Shown here: positions 36,170 to 44,439 of the stretch, in pieces
Numbering within the stretch: position 1 is the stretch's first letter
How the letters are laid out: every line of letters begins with the position of its first letter
Source: Bacillota bacterium
GTDB taxonomy: Bacteria > Bacillota_I > Bacilli_A > Erysipelotrichales > Erysipelotrichaceae
Reading direction: 5' to 3'
NCBI GenBank assembly: GCA_023388535.1
Contig: JAEWFZ010000014.1
Coordinates: 86,783-150,782, forward strand
Length of the DNA: 64,000 nt
The notes under the pieces: generated by a model
Database searches by the model: none
What the model saw: only the letters and a program-made list of their open reading frames with translations
What the model was told of the DNA's origin: nothing
Program-made: the position numbers and the translations under genes

Positions 36170-37073
36170 GTTGAGCCCCTCCAATTAAATTAAAATAATA
36201 TTCTTCTAAGGTAGTTTCCTCTAAGACCAGTTTGTATAGTTTTTGTTGATTGATAAAGATCGTATTAGCGATCTCATCGATTCCAGAATTTTCAAATTCA
36301 GGAATTATCACTTCGTCTACATCGTTGACATAAACGTTTGGATAGTTGGCTTTGAGTAAGTTTACTGTTTTATTAGCATCATCGGTTTTGATGATTAATG
36401 CTTTTTGCCGTTGATCATGAAGTTCTTTGCTCGACATTTCTTCCAAAAGAACACCCTGATCGATAAAACCAAAGCGCGTGGCCATTAAGGCCAATTCCGA
36501 TAAAATATGGGACGAGACGACAAAGGTTTGATTGTTTTCTCTATTAAGTTTTAGAATCAAATTTCTAAAATCAGCAATCCCACTCGGATCTAGACCATTG
36601 ATTGGTTCATCCAAAATGATAAGATCAGGATTTCCAACTAAGGCATTGGCTAAAGCCAGTCGTTGCTTCATGCCCATAGAATAAGCTTTAAATGGTTTTT
36701 TAACGCCCCCTAAACCTACGAGATTAAGTACCCGATCAATTTCTGAATTATCACGAATTCCTTTTAAATTAGCAGAATACTTGAGGTTATCTCTCGCGTT
36801 AAGATAACCAAAGAAGGTTGGTTCAATCATAAAGCCAATCTGCTTGCGTTGTTTATTAAGGGTTGTGGAAGTTTCGCTTTGGTTGAGTTCAATATTGCCG
36901 GAAGTCGGATTAGCTAAGCCCATCAATAGTTTTAGCAACGTAGTTTTTCCGGCGCCATTTTTGCCAATGAGGCCAAAAATTTCGCCTTGCTTTAACTGGA
37001 AATCGACTTGATTTACGGCTGCGTATTGTTTGTATTTCTTGGTTAGTTGATTGGTTTTAATTAAAACTGACAT
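36162..37073 (-). CDS. ABC transporter ATP-binding protein
   Basis: 303 residues from ATG 37073, which follows GGAGG. Walker A is GLIGKNGAGKTTLLKLL near residue 40, the signature YSMGMKQRLALANAL near 135, Walker B LIILDEP and the switch His in VVSSHILSEL. The about 90-residue C-terminal part is the usual extension of exporter ATPases. Partner of the permease at 35402-36169. A separate promoter region lies upstream, so the unit is independent of hisS-aspS-gdhA. Confidence 0.92.
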   Translation of the reverse strand: MSVLIKTNQLTKKYKQYAAVNQVDFQLKQGEIFGLIGKNGAGKTTLLKLLMGLANPTSGNIELNQSETSTTLNKQRKQIGFMIEPTFFGYLNARDNLKYSANLKGIRDNSEIDRVLNLVGLGGVKKPFKAYSMGMKQRLALANALVGNPDLIILDEPINGLDPSGIADFRNLILKLNRENNQTFVVSSHILSELALMATRFGFIDQGVLLEEMSSKELHDQRQKALIIKTDDANKTVNLLKANYPNVYVNDVDEVIIPEFENSGIDEIANTIFINQQKLYKLVLEETTLEEYYFNLIGGAQHA

Positions 37074-37101
37074 ATACTCCTCCGCTCTATGTACTATACC
37101 C

Positions 37102-37129
37102 ATAATACGTACCCAGAGGTATAAGTCAA
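37102..37129 (-). promoter_or_regulatory. Promoter of the ABC exporter with spacer dyad
   Basis: On the minus strand TTGACT (37124-37129) is 16 bases from TATTAT (37102-37107). The spacer carries the inverted repeat TACC-TCTG-GGTA (37110-37121). An operator between -35 and -10 is the arrangement used by MerR-family activators, but no regulator gene is adjacent. Confidence 0.45.
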
Positions 37130-37168
37130 TATTAAATACTAAAGATTAATTAAATCTTAAGAATTGCT

Positions 37169-37203
37169 AAAAAAAAGCTCTTAATCGAGGGATTAGAGCT
37201 TTT
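37169..37203 (-). terminator. Terminator of the hisS-aspS-gdhA operon
   Basis: A long hairpin AAAAGCTCT.../...AGAGCTTTTTTT overlaps the gdhA stop codon and ends in at least seven T residues on the minus strand. Confidence 0.85.
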
Positions 37204-38467
37204 CTTGTTTTCGTTTGATTAGTGTTTCAGCTAACCGTTTGTAGCCGATGATATTGGCGGCTTGTAAAAAATTATGATTCAATCGGTAATAGACGATAGC
37301 TTGAAGCAGTTGATTATAAATATTCTTCATATCCGTTTCTAGCTTTTCCATGGTACTTTCAAACGTCCATTCTTGCTGATTTTGATTTTGTATCATTTCG
37401 TAGCTGGAAACAATCACACCCCCAGCATTAGCGGCTTTGGAAGGTAAATGGGTAATTTCGTGCTCATGTAAATAATCGATGGCTTTACGAGTACAGGCTT
37501 TATTACTACCTTCAATAATCGCAACAACCCGTGGATCGAGCTGTTTTAAATCGTCTTCATCGATTTCATTTTGGGTTGCGCAAGGCAAAATCAAATCGGC
37601 CGGTTTTGTAAATAATTCTTTATAGCTAGCGAGATTTTGATGCGACCCTTGATACTCGCTAAGCCGCTGTTTCGGATTGGCCTTATAAGCAATCGCCGCC
37701 TCAACATCAATACCTTGCGGATGATAGATAGCTCCCGATGAATCAGAAAGCGATAGGACAATCGCCCCATACTCTAGCGCCTTCTTTGCGGCGTTTAAAG
37801 CGACATTACCCGATCCGGTAATAATTACGCGTTTTTTATTTAAGTCGCTATGTTCGGCCTGTAAATGGGCCTGTGTGAAGTATATCAAGCCATAGCCAGT
37901 CGCTTCTGCGCGACCGATCGCACCCTGGTCTTCTAAGGCCTTGCCGGTGAAACTGCGGTAAGCATCGTCTTGATACTTTTTCAGCTGATCCACCATGATT
38001 GAAATCTCTTTAGCCGATACGCCAATATCCCCTGCCGGAACATCCTGAGTAACGCCAAAATAAGGATGCATATGATCGATGAAAGCGCGACAATACGATT
38101 CTATTTCCGTTTCGCTATACTTGCTTGGATCAAAGTCACTCCCCCCTTTGGCACCGCCTAAATCGAGCTGGGCCAAGGAGTTTTTCATGCTTTGTTCAAA
38201 AGCTAGAATCTTAAAGAGCGTGATATCGGCATCTTTGCGAAAGCGTAAGCCCCCCTCAAAAGGACCAAGGATATTAGAATGACCTACCCGATAGGCATGA
38301 TTAATCAACACTTCTCCTTGATCGTTTTGCCAAGGAATTAAAACTTCAATTAACCGTTGAGGTTGAGTAATACAGTGAACAATCCAATCTTCAAATAATT
38401 CTGGTTGAACTTTCTTAAGCGGTTCAATCGATTTAAGAAATTCCCCTACCGTTTCAAGATATAGCAT
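37193..38467 (-). CDS. gdhA: Glutamate dehydrogenase
   Basis: 424 residues of the hexameric NADP-type family. The substrate region GPFEGGLRFRKDADITLFKI and the catalytic Lys in LGGAKGGSDFDP are clear, as are VPAGDIGVSAKEI and the Rossmann motif TGSGNVALNAA. It makes glutamate from 2-oxoglutarate and ammonia or the reverse. It is slightly shorter than the usual 445. It begins 2 bases after the aspS stop with AAAGGA upstream, so it appears to be the last gene of the T-box operon, an unusual setting. Confidence 0.95.
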   Translation of the reverse strand: MLYLETVGEFLKSIEPLKKVQPELFEDWIVHCITQPQRLIEVLIPWQNDQGEVLINHAYRVGHSNILGPFEGGLRFRKDADITLFKILAFEQSMKNSLAQLDLGGAKGGSDFDPSKYSETEIESYCRAFIDHMHPYFGVTQDVPAGDIGVSAKEISIMVDQLKKYQDDAYRSFTGKALEDQGAIGRAEATGYGLIYFTQAHLQAEHSDLNKKRVIITGSGNVALNAAKKALEYGAIVLSLSDSSGAIYHPQGIDVEAAIAYKANPKQRLSEYQGSHQNLASYKELFTKPADLILPCATQNEIDEDDLKQLDPRVVAIIEGSNKACTRKAIDYLHEHEITHLPSKAANAGGVIVSSYEMIQNQNQQEWTFESTMEKLETDMKNIYNQLLQAIVYYRLNHNFLQAANIIGYKRLAETLIKRKQEKL

Positions 38468-38469
38468 AT

Positions 38470-40206
38470 TTAGTCCTTTTTAATTTTAAGATGTAACTCA
38501 TCCAGTTGATCTTCGGTAACTGGGGTTGGTGCCATAGTCAATGGATCGCGTGCCGAAGCATTTTTCGGAAAGGCAATGACATCACGAATTGAAGCCCCAC
38601 CAGTTAAAATCATCGCTAAACGATCGAGCCCAAAAGCGATACCACCATGGGGTGGTGTGCCATAGTCAAAAGCATCGATAAAGAAACCAAAACGTTTCTT
38701 AATTTGCTCTGGGGTAAAGCCAATGACTTCAAAAAGTTTAGCCTGCATGGCGCCATCGTAAATCCGCATTGAACCTCCAGCCACTTCAAAACCGTTGAGG
38801 ACTAAATCGTAAGCAATCGCTTTGATGGCTAATGGATTTTCATCCAATTCCTCCAAGCTATTTATTCGTGGTCGAGTAAACGGGTGGTGGCGAGCCACTA
38901 GACGATCATCGGCTTCTTCAAACATTGGAAATTCCGTGACCCAAGCAAAGTTAAAGCTAGTTTCTTTGACTAAGTCTAATTTATCTCTAAAGAATAAACG
39001 TAACGCGCCTAAGGCATTACAAGCGATTTCCCATTCGCTAGCGACGATACAGACTAAGTCATCTTCCTTTAAAGCTAAGGTCTCAATTAAGGCTTGAATT
39101 TCCGTCTCGCTAAAGAATTTGACGGCCGAGCCTTCTAAGCTTTGGTTTTGATATTTTAACGTAACTAAACCTTTAGCTCCATATTTTTTAACTAAATCGG
39201 TATAGCCATCGATTTCTCTGCGGGTACTATCGGCTTGGTTAGGTACCACCAAGGCCTTGATAGCACTTTTCTCATCCATAGCATTTTTAAAGACCATGAA
39301 TTCTGAATCTTTGAAAATCGTTTTAACATCTTGTAAATACAGTTCAAAGCGAGTATCTGGTTTATCGCTGCCGTATTGGTTTAAAGCTAAATCAAAGGGA
39401 ATCCGTTGGAACGGAACCTTTAACTCTAAATCGAGTACTTCTTTAAACACCTTGACCATCATTTGCTCAATCAAGCTTTGAAATTCTTCTTCATCTAAAA
39501 ATGAAACCTCAATATCGACTTGGGTAAAATCAAGTTGACGATCAGCCCGTAAGTCTTCATCTCTAAAGCAACGCGCCACTTGATAATAGCGCTCAAAGCC
39601 AGCGATCATTAATAGTTGTTTAAATATCTGTGGCGATTGGGCTAAAGCATAAAACTCACCCGGATGGACCCTTGATGGCACCAAATATTCCCGCGATCCT
39701 TCGGGGGTTGATTTGGTTAGCATCGGTGTCTCAACATCGATAAATTCATGATCATCTAAGAAGTCACGCATCGCTTTGACGATTTTATGACGCTTGATCA
39801 AACGCTGTTGCATGATCGGGCGACGTAAATCGAGATAGCGATATTTCATTCTCGTTTCTTCTAAAGCGTCGGTTTCATCTTGAATTAATAACGGTGGTTG
39901 TTTGGCGTGATTGATAACGTCAAAGCTTTTTACTTCGACTTCAATTTCTCCGGTAGCCAGTTTGGGATTGGCTTGTTGACGTAAGACGACCTTTCCAACG
40001 ACTTCGATCAAGTCTTCGTTTTTTAGTTTAGAGACTTCTGGTAGTTTTTCCTCGTTGACGACCAATTGGGTAAGACCATAGCGATCGCGCAAGTCGATGA
40101 AAACAATGGAACCGAAGTTACGGCGTTTAGCAATCCAGCCTACTAAGGTGACTTCTTGGTTAATATCTTCTTTTCTAAGTTGGTTGTTGTTATGGGTGCG
40201 TTTCAT
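38470..40206 (-). CDS. aspS: Aspartyl-tRNA synthetase
   Basis: Class IIb synthetase of bacterial type, 578 residues. The N-terminal OB-fold anticodon domain starts VTLVGWIAKRRNFGSIVFIDLRD, motif 2 lies in FYQVARCFRDEDLRADRQLDFTQ-like sequence near 215, the GAD insert follows, and motif 3 is GIAFGLDRLAM near 525. It follows hisS by 3 bases. The organism's use of Asp versus Asn charging cannot be decided from the sequence here. Confidence 0.97.
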   Translation of the reverse strand: MKRTHNNNQLRKEDINQEVTLVGWIAKRRNFGSIVFIDLRDRYGLTQLVVNEEKLPEVSKLKNEDLIEVVGKVVLRQQANPKLATGEIEVEVKSFDVINHAKQPPLLIQDETDALEETRMKYRYLDLRRPIMQQRLIKRHKIVKAMRDFLDDHEFIDVETPMLTKSTPEGSREYLVPSRVHPGEFYALAQSPQIFKQLLMIAGFERYYQVARCFRDEDLRADRQLDFTQVDIEVSFLDEEEFQSLIEQMMVKVFKEVLDLELKVPFQRIPFDLALNQYGSDKPDTRFELYLQDVKTIFKDSEFMVFKNAMDEKSAIKALVVPNQADSTRREIDGYTDLVKKYGAKGLVTLKYQNQSLEGSAVKFFSETEIQALIETLALKEDDLVCIVASEWEIACNALGALRLFFRDKLDLVKETSFNFAWVTEFPMFEEADDRLVARHHPFTRPRINSLEELDENPLAIKAIAYDLVLNGFEVAGGSMRIYDGAMQAKLFEVIGFTPEQIKKRFGFFIDAFDYGTPPHGGIAFGLDRLAMILTGGASIRDVIAFPKNASARDPLTMAPTPVTEDQLDELHLKIKKD

Positions 40207-40209
40207 ACT

Positions 40210-41460
40210 TTATTCCTTTTCTATATAATGTTTAACTTCATCTAAAGCGATGGTTTCTTGAGTTTGAGTTTTGGTATCTTTGATTTGAATTTGTTTATTT
40301 TCTAATTCTTCTTCACCGAGAATTAAGAGATAGCGTGCTTGTAGACGATCGGAACTCTTAAACTGCGCTTTCAGCGAGCGCTGACCGTAGTTCATTTCAC
40401 AGCGATAGCCTTCCTTACGGAGCGTTTCTATAAGTTCAAGCATCTCGATTTGGGTATTACCCAAAGTGATGCCATAGAAGTCCAAAGGCTCAACTTGATA
40501 GCGATCGCCTAAGATAATCATGAAACGTTCAAGACCCATGCCAAAGCCGATGGAAGAAATCTCAGGGCCTCCCAAATCGGCGACTAGATTGTCGTAACGA
40601 CCACCTGCCAATAGCGTGTTTTGAGCACCGAGATGTTCGCTATGGTCCTTGATTTCAAATACCGTATGGGTGTAGTAGTCCAAACCTCGAACCAGTTGGT
40701 CATCGACTTGATATTTAATATTAAGTCGATCCAGACCCGCTTTAACTTGATTAAAGTAGGCTTGACTTTCCTCGTTTAAGTAATCTTTTAACTTCGGCGC
40801 GGCTTGGACGATCGGGCTATCACCATCGATTTTACAATCGAGAATCCGCAATGGATTTTGTTGATAGCGACGTTGACAATCGTTACATAGCTGAGGTAAA
40901 TGTGGTTTAAAGTATTCGGTTAAGGCTTGACGATGGCTCGCTCTAGAGCTATCGTCCCCTAAGGTATTTAAATGAACCAGCAAATGATCTAGACCAAAGG
41001 GCTTAATAAAGTTTACCGCCAGCGCGATTAATCCGGTATCGACCACGGGGTCTTTTAAACCGAGCCATTCCACCCCAAATTGATGATGGATGCGCAGTCT
41101 TCCTTTTTGAGGTCGTTCGTAACGAAACACCGGACAGACATAATAGTATTTTTGTAAAGGCTCCGGATCGCTATAGAGCTTATGTTGAACATAAGCGCGA
41201 ATCAATCCAGCGGTGCCTTCGGGTTGTAAGGTTAGCGAACGGCCGCCTTGGTCTTCGAAGGTATACATTTCTTTATTGACGACATCGCTGGAATCATTTT
41301 CTCGAGCAAATACTTCAGTATGTTCAAATTCTGGCGTTTGTAGCTTTGAGATATGATAGCGATGCATAAACAATTCGACCTGTTTTAAGATAGCTTGTAA
41401 GGTCCGCATTTTTTCGCCGTAGATGTCCTGAGTGCCACGAGGCGCTTGATAATTAGACAT
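40210..41460 (-). CDS. hisS: Histidyl-tRNA synthetase
   Basis: Class IIa synthetase, 416 residues. Motif 1 region APRGTQDIYGEKM, motif 2 YYVCPVFRYERPQKGRLRIHHQFGVE-like sequence near 105, the histidine motifs LVRGLDYYTHTVFE and SIGFGMGLERFMIILG are all present, followed by the anticodon-binding domain. AGGAGGAATT precedes the ATG. A T-box leader lies upstream, so charging of tRNA controls hisS-aspS-gdhA. Confidence 0.97.
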   Translation of the reverse strand: MSNYQAPRGTQDIYGEKMRTLQAILKQVELFMHRYHISKLQTPEFEHTEVFARENDSSDVVNKEMYTFEDQGGRSLTLQPEGTAGLIRAYVQHKLYSDPEPLQKYYYVCPVFRYERPQKGRLRIHHQFGVEWLGLKDPVVDTGLIALAVNFIKPFGLDHLLVHLNTLGDDSSRASHRQALTEYFKPHLPQLCNDCQRRYQQNPLRILDCKIDGDSPIVQAAPKLKDYLNEESQAYFNQVKAGLDRLNIKYQVDDQLVRGLDYYTHTVFEIKDHSEHLGAQNTLLAGGRYDNLVADLGGPEISSIGFGMGLERFMIILGDRYQVEPLDFYGITLGNTQIEMLELIETLRKEGYRCEMNYGQRSLKAQFKSSDRLQARYLLILGEEELENKQIQIKDTKTQTQETIALDEVKHYIEKE

Positions 41461-41465
41461 AATTC

Positions 41466-41676
41466 CTCCTTAAAAATAAAAAAATGATACCCCAAGGACG
41501 CAACTGCGTGGTACCACCTTTACTTATACTCTTGGTTATAACGCGACCAACGCCCCTATCTACTTTAGTTCAATAGGATCTCCTTCCATGTGTCGATTAA
41601 ACTTCTGGATGCAGGTTTTCACCAGCCACCTGCTCTCTACCATCACAGTTTCGTTTAACTTCATGTGCCTTGAGTT
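41466..41676 (-). promoter_or_regulatory. T-box leader of hisS-aspS-gdhA
   Basis: The T-box core AGGTGGTACCACG is on the minus strand at 41507-41519, in the 5' side of a terminator (41486-41515) that ends in a T-run. Stem I elements are visible upstream: AGAGAGCAGG, the loop GGTGAAAACC, and a candidate specifier region TCGACACATGG. The pentamer GACAC (41590-41594) contains both GAC (Asp) and CAC (His). Uncharged tRNA binding should stabilise the antiterminator and allow transcription. Confidence 0.9.
41474..41515 (-). terminator. T-box-controlled terminator
   Basis: GGTACC pairs with GGTATC (one G-U pair) around an inner ACGCA/TGCGT hairpin, followed by seven T residues on the minus strand. 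It shares GGTACCACG with the T-box antiterminator. Confidence 0.85.
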
Positions 41677-41682
41677 TAACTT

Positions 41683-41711
41683 ATCATAGCATAATTGATA
41701 GTTGCTAGCAA
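41683..41711 (-). promoter_or_regulatory. hisS operon promoter
   Basis: TTGCTA (41706-41711) and TATGAT (41683-41688) are 17 bases apart on the minus strand, with an extended -10 (TGC). The start near 41676 gives a leader of about 215 bases. Confidence 0.7.
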
Positions 41712-41763
41712 TTGTACTGGATTAGTTTTAGGTTAACCCAACCATCACTTACCTTACCAATGT

Positions 41764-42339
41764 TTAACCAAGAATTCTTGAGACTTCCTGCTGTAGTACT
41801 GGAATCACTTCTTTAAGAAACCAAGGATTTTTATTGAGCCAACGGAAATTTAATGGTGAAGGATGCACGATCGGAAAATAGATTGGATAAAACTCTTTAT
41901 AGGCTTTTACCGTTTCCGTGAGATTTTCTTTAAAAGCGTCTTTTAAATAATACTTTTGAGCGTATTGCCCAATTAAGATAATCATCTTAATTTTAGGCAT
42001 AGCTTTGATAAGTGGCGGATGAAATTTTTTAGCAAAGCCTTTACGTGGTGGTTTATCGCCGGATTTGCCTTTACCTGGATAGTAAAAGTCCATCGGTAAA
42101 ATTGCGAAATTCTCTGGATTTCTAAACTCTTCTTCACTTATATTGAGCCATTGAATTAGGGTCTCACCACTAGCGTCCTTAAACGCGAGATTTGCTTCTT
42201 GAGCTTTGATGCCCGGGGCTTGTCCAATTAAGAGAATTTTTGCTTTAGGATGGGCTACATAAAGGGGCATGATCTTTTTCTCGGTATAGTCTTGATTAAA
42301 AGGATCATCGATGATCGATTGATGAATTTTTTCTAACAT
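41764..42339 (-). CDS. Uracil-DNA glycosylase family protein
   Basis: 191 residues from ATG 42339, preceded by GAGGTG. The glycosylase fold is suggested by the active-site region LLIGQAPGIKAQEANLAF near residues 35-52 and the C-terminal HPSPLNFRW, the counterpart of the UDG HPSPLS/NPSGLS loop. KTG or iron-sulfur cysteines of family 4 are absent. It probably removes uracil or related bases from DNA. Its transcription start is unclear; it follows pcp on the same strand after a terminator. Confidence 0.8.
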   Translation of the reverse strand: MLEKIHQSIIDDPFNQDYTEKKIMPLYVAHPKAKILLIGQAPGIKAQEANLAFKDASGETLIQWLNISEEEFRNPENFAILPMDFYYPGKGKSGDKPPRKGFAKKFHPPLIKAMPKIKMIILIGQYAQKYYLKDAFKENLTETVKAYKEFYPIYFPIVHPSPLNFRWLNKNPWFLKEVIPVLQQEVSRILG

Positions 42340-42365
42340 AGCTATCACCTCAGCTTCATCATAAC

Positions 42366-42389
42366 AAAAGATGCTACAAGGAGCATCTT
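42366..42389 (-). terminator. Terminator of metNIQ-pcp
   Basis: AAGATGCT pairs with AGCATCTT around a 6-base loop, followed by TTTTGTT on the minus strand. It overlaps the pcp stop codon. Confidence 0.7.
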
Positions 42390-42970
42390 AAATGGTTTAT
42401 AACGACTTCTAAACAGGTTTCTACCCCATCAACTAAGAGATCAAGATTTTTAGATTGGTTGGTTAATTTGGGCAAATGAATAAAACCTGAAATGGTTGGC
42501 CTTTTTTCTTGAACCATTCTATGGGCTATCCAATAGGAAACATGGTTACACACATAGGTGCCCGCGCTATTGCTGATGCTGGCGGCTATCTCTTTCTCCT
42601 TACAAGCTTTTAGCATTTTTTTAATAGGTAAGGTTAGAAAATAAGCGGCTGGACCTTGGGCGTCGATGCTTTCATCTTCGGGTTGAAACCCAGCATTATC
42701 AGGGATTCTAAAATCCATCAGATTAATAGCGATTCGCTCGATGCTAATATCCTGTCTCAAAGAGGCCTCACCGAGACTGACAATGGCATCAAAATGCTGG
42801 TTACTTAAGGTTTCTTTTAATAGCTTGGTAGCGGCTTTCACCTCGGTTGGTAATTGCAGGGTATAAATTTTTTGTTGATGGATTTGATCAGGAAGTTGTT
42901 TTAATACTTCTTGACTTGAGTTCAGTGGATTTTGATCAAAAGCATCAAAGCCAGTAACAAGTATCTTCAT
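42374..42970 (-). CDS. pcp: Pyrrolidone-carboxylate peptidase
   Basis: Cysteine peptidase that removes N-terminal pyroglutamate from peptides. The 198 residues start with MKILVTGFDAFDQNPLNSS. The catalytic Glu is in VSLGEASLRQDISIERIA, Cys in SNSAGTYVCNHVSYW, and His in GFIHLPKL. The ATG is one base after the metQ stop, so it is the fourth gene of the metNIQ unit, which is unusual and suggests a link between peptide-derived amino acids and methionine supply. Confidence 0.95.
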   Translation of the reverse strand: MKILVTGFDAFDQNPLNSSQEVLKQLPDQIHQQKIYTLQLPTEVKAATKLLKETLSNQHFDAIVSLGEASLRQDISIERIAINLMDFRIPDNAGFQPEDESIDAQGPAAYFLTLPIKKMLKACKEKEIAASISNSAGTYVCNHVSYWIAHRMVQEKRPTISGFIHLPKLTNQSKNLDLLVDGVETCLEVVINHLRCSL

Positions 42971-42971
42971 C

Positions 42972-43772
42972 TTATTTTGAAGGCACCACAGCCCCTTGGT
43001 ATTTGTTGTTGATCCAATCTTTGATGGCTTCTGATTTTAATACTTCCACTAAGGCTTTAATTTTCTCAGACTCAACATCTTCTTTACGAACCGCAATAAT
43101 GTTGCCGTAGGTTTCCGCAGCCGCTGAACTAGCATCTTCGATGGCCAGCGCATCGTCTTTGATGGATAAGCCCGCTTCCAAAGCATAGTTACCATTGATA
43201 ATCGCAAAATCGACATCGGCCAAGGATTTTGGCAATTGGGCCGCTTCTAGTTCCTTAATCACTAAATTTTTAGGATTGGATTCAATATCAAGAATTGTGG
43301 CACTAAAACTAGTTCCTTCTTTTAAGGTAATTAAGCCCAAGTCTTGAAGTAAGAACAAAGCTCTTCCCTCATTGGTGCCATCGTTAGGTACCGCAATCAC
43401 AGCCCCCTCTTTGACATTTTGGATATCTTTGGATTTACCACCATATAACCCGAAAGGTTCGTAGTGGATTTTTCCAGCAGAGGTTAAATCCCAATTTCTT
43501 TGTTGATTAAAATCTTCAAGATATGGGCTGTGTTGGAAGTAATTAGCATCCAAAGAGCCATCATTAAGTGAAATATTAGGTTGAACATAGTCGTTAAATT
43601 CAACGACTTCAAGGCTGAACCCTTTTTCTTGTAAAGCTTTCTTAGCTTCATTTAAGATTTCAGCATGAGGGGTTATCGAGGCTCCAACTTTAATGGTCTT
43701 GGATTTGTCCTTGGTTTTGGAGCAACTGGTAACTAAAATTAGGGCGATAAATAATACGAGTAGTTTTTTCAT
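42972..43772 (-). CDS. metQ: Methionine ABC transporter substrate-binding lipoprotein
   Basis: 266 residues of the NlpA/MetQ family. The signal peptide ends in the lipobox VTSC, with the lipidated Cys at residue 17. The family start VGASITPHAEIL and the substrate region LYGGKSKDIQNV, VPNDGTNEGRALFLLQDLGL are diagnostic. It captures methionine outside the membrane and delivers it to MetI. D- or L-Met preference cannot be told. Confidence 0.94.
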   Translation of the reverse strand: MKKLLVLFIALILVTSCSKTKDKSKTIKVGASITPHAEILNEAKKALQEKGFSLEVVEFNDYVQPNISLNDGSLDANYFQHSPYLEDFNQQRNWDLTSAGKIHYEPFGLYGGKSKDIQNVKEGAVIAVPNDGTNEGRALFLLQDLGLITLKEGTSFSATILDIESNPKNLVIKELEAAQLPKSLADVDFAIINGNYALEAGLSIKDDALAIEDASSAAAETYGNIIAVRKEDVESEKIKALVEVLKSEAIKDWINNKYQGAVVPSK

Positions 43773-43791
43773 TTTCTTTCCTGCTTTCTTT

Positions 43792-44439
43792 TTATTGTTT
43801 CTTTTTATTTATAGTTCGGGCTAGCTTTAAGCCTAGCTCTTGAAAAATTTGGACAATGATAATTAAGAGCGCCACCGCCATCAACATCATTGAATAGTTG
43901 GAACGATAGAAGCCGTAATTGACCGCAATCGATCCTAAGCCCCCGGCGCCTACAAAGCCAGCCATAGCGGTATAACCTAGAATCGTCGTTGTCGCAATAA
44001 CCGCATTGATCAGTAAGGATGGCATCGCTTCAACGATAAGAACCTGGCTGATGATTTGTCTTACACTGGCTCCCATCGAGGTAGCGGCTTCGATAATACC
44101 GCGATCGACTTCTTCTAAACTCGATTGTACTAAGCGAGCGATGAATGGAATAGCAGCGATCGATAACGGCACAATGGTGGCAGTGGAGCCAATGGTAGTT
44201 CCGGTAAGACTACGGGTAATCGGTTGAACCATCATTAACAAAATAATGAATGGAATCGACCGCAACAGATTGATAAGTAGCGAGAGCAACTTATGGATCC
44301 ATAGCGATTCCAATAAGCCGTTCTCTTTGGTTATTTCTAAGATGATCCCTAATGGTAAGCCAAAGAGATAGGCAATTAGCGTTGAACCTAAGGTCATATA
44401 TAAGGTTTCTAAGATGGCTTGTATAAATAAATTAGGCAT
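43792..44439 (-). CDS. metI: Methionine ABC transporter permease
   Basis: 215 residues with five membrane segments. ATG 44439 is preferred over 44445, because AAAGG is 6 bases from the former and nearly touches the latter. The EAA loop is seen in IIEAATSMGASVRQIISQVLIVEA near residue 135, and ATTILGYTAMAGFVGAGGLG follows. It overlaps metN by 8 bases. Confidence 0.94.
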   Translation of the reverse strand: MPNLFIQAILETLYMTLGSTLIAYLFGLPLGIILEITKENGLLESLWIHKLLSLLINLLRSIPFIILLMMVQPITRSLTGTTIGSTATIVPLSIAAIPFIARLVQSSLEEVDRGIIEAATSMGASVRQIISQVLIVEAMPSLLINAVIATTTILGYTAMAGFVGAGGLGSIAVNYGFYRSNYSMMLMAVALLIIIVQIFQELGLKLARTINKKKQ

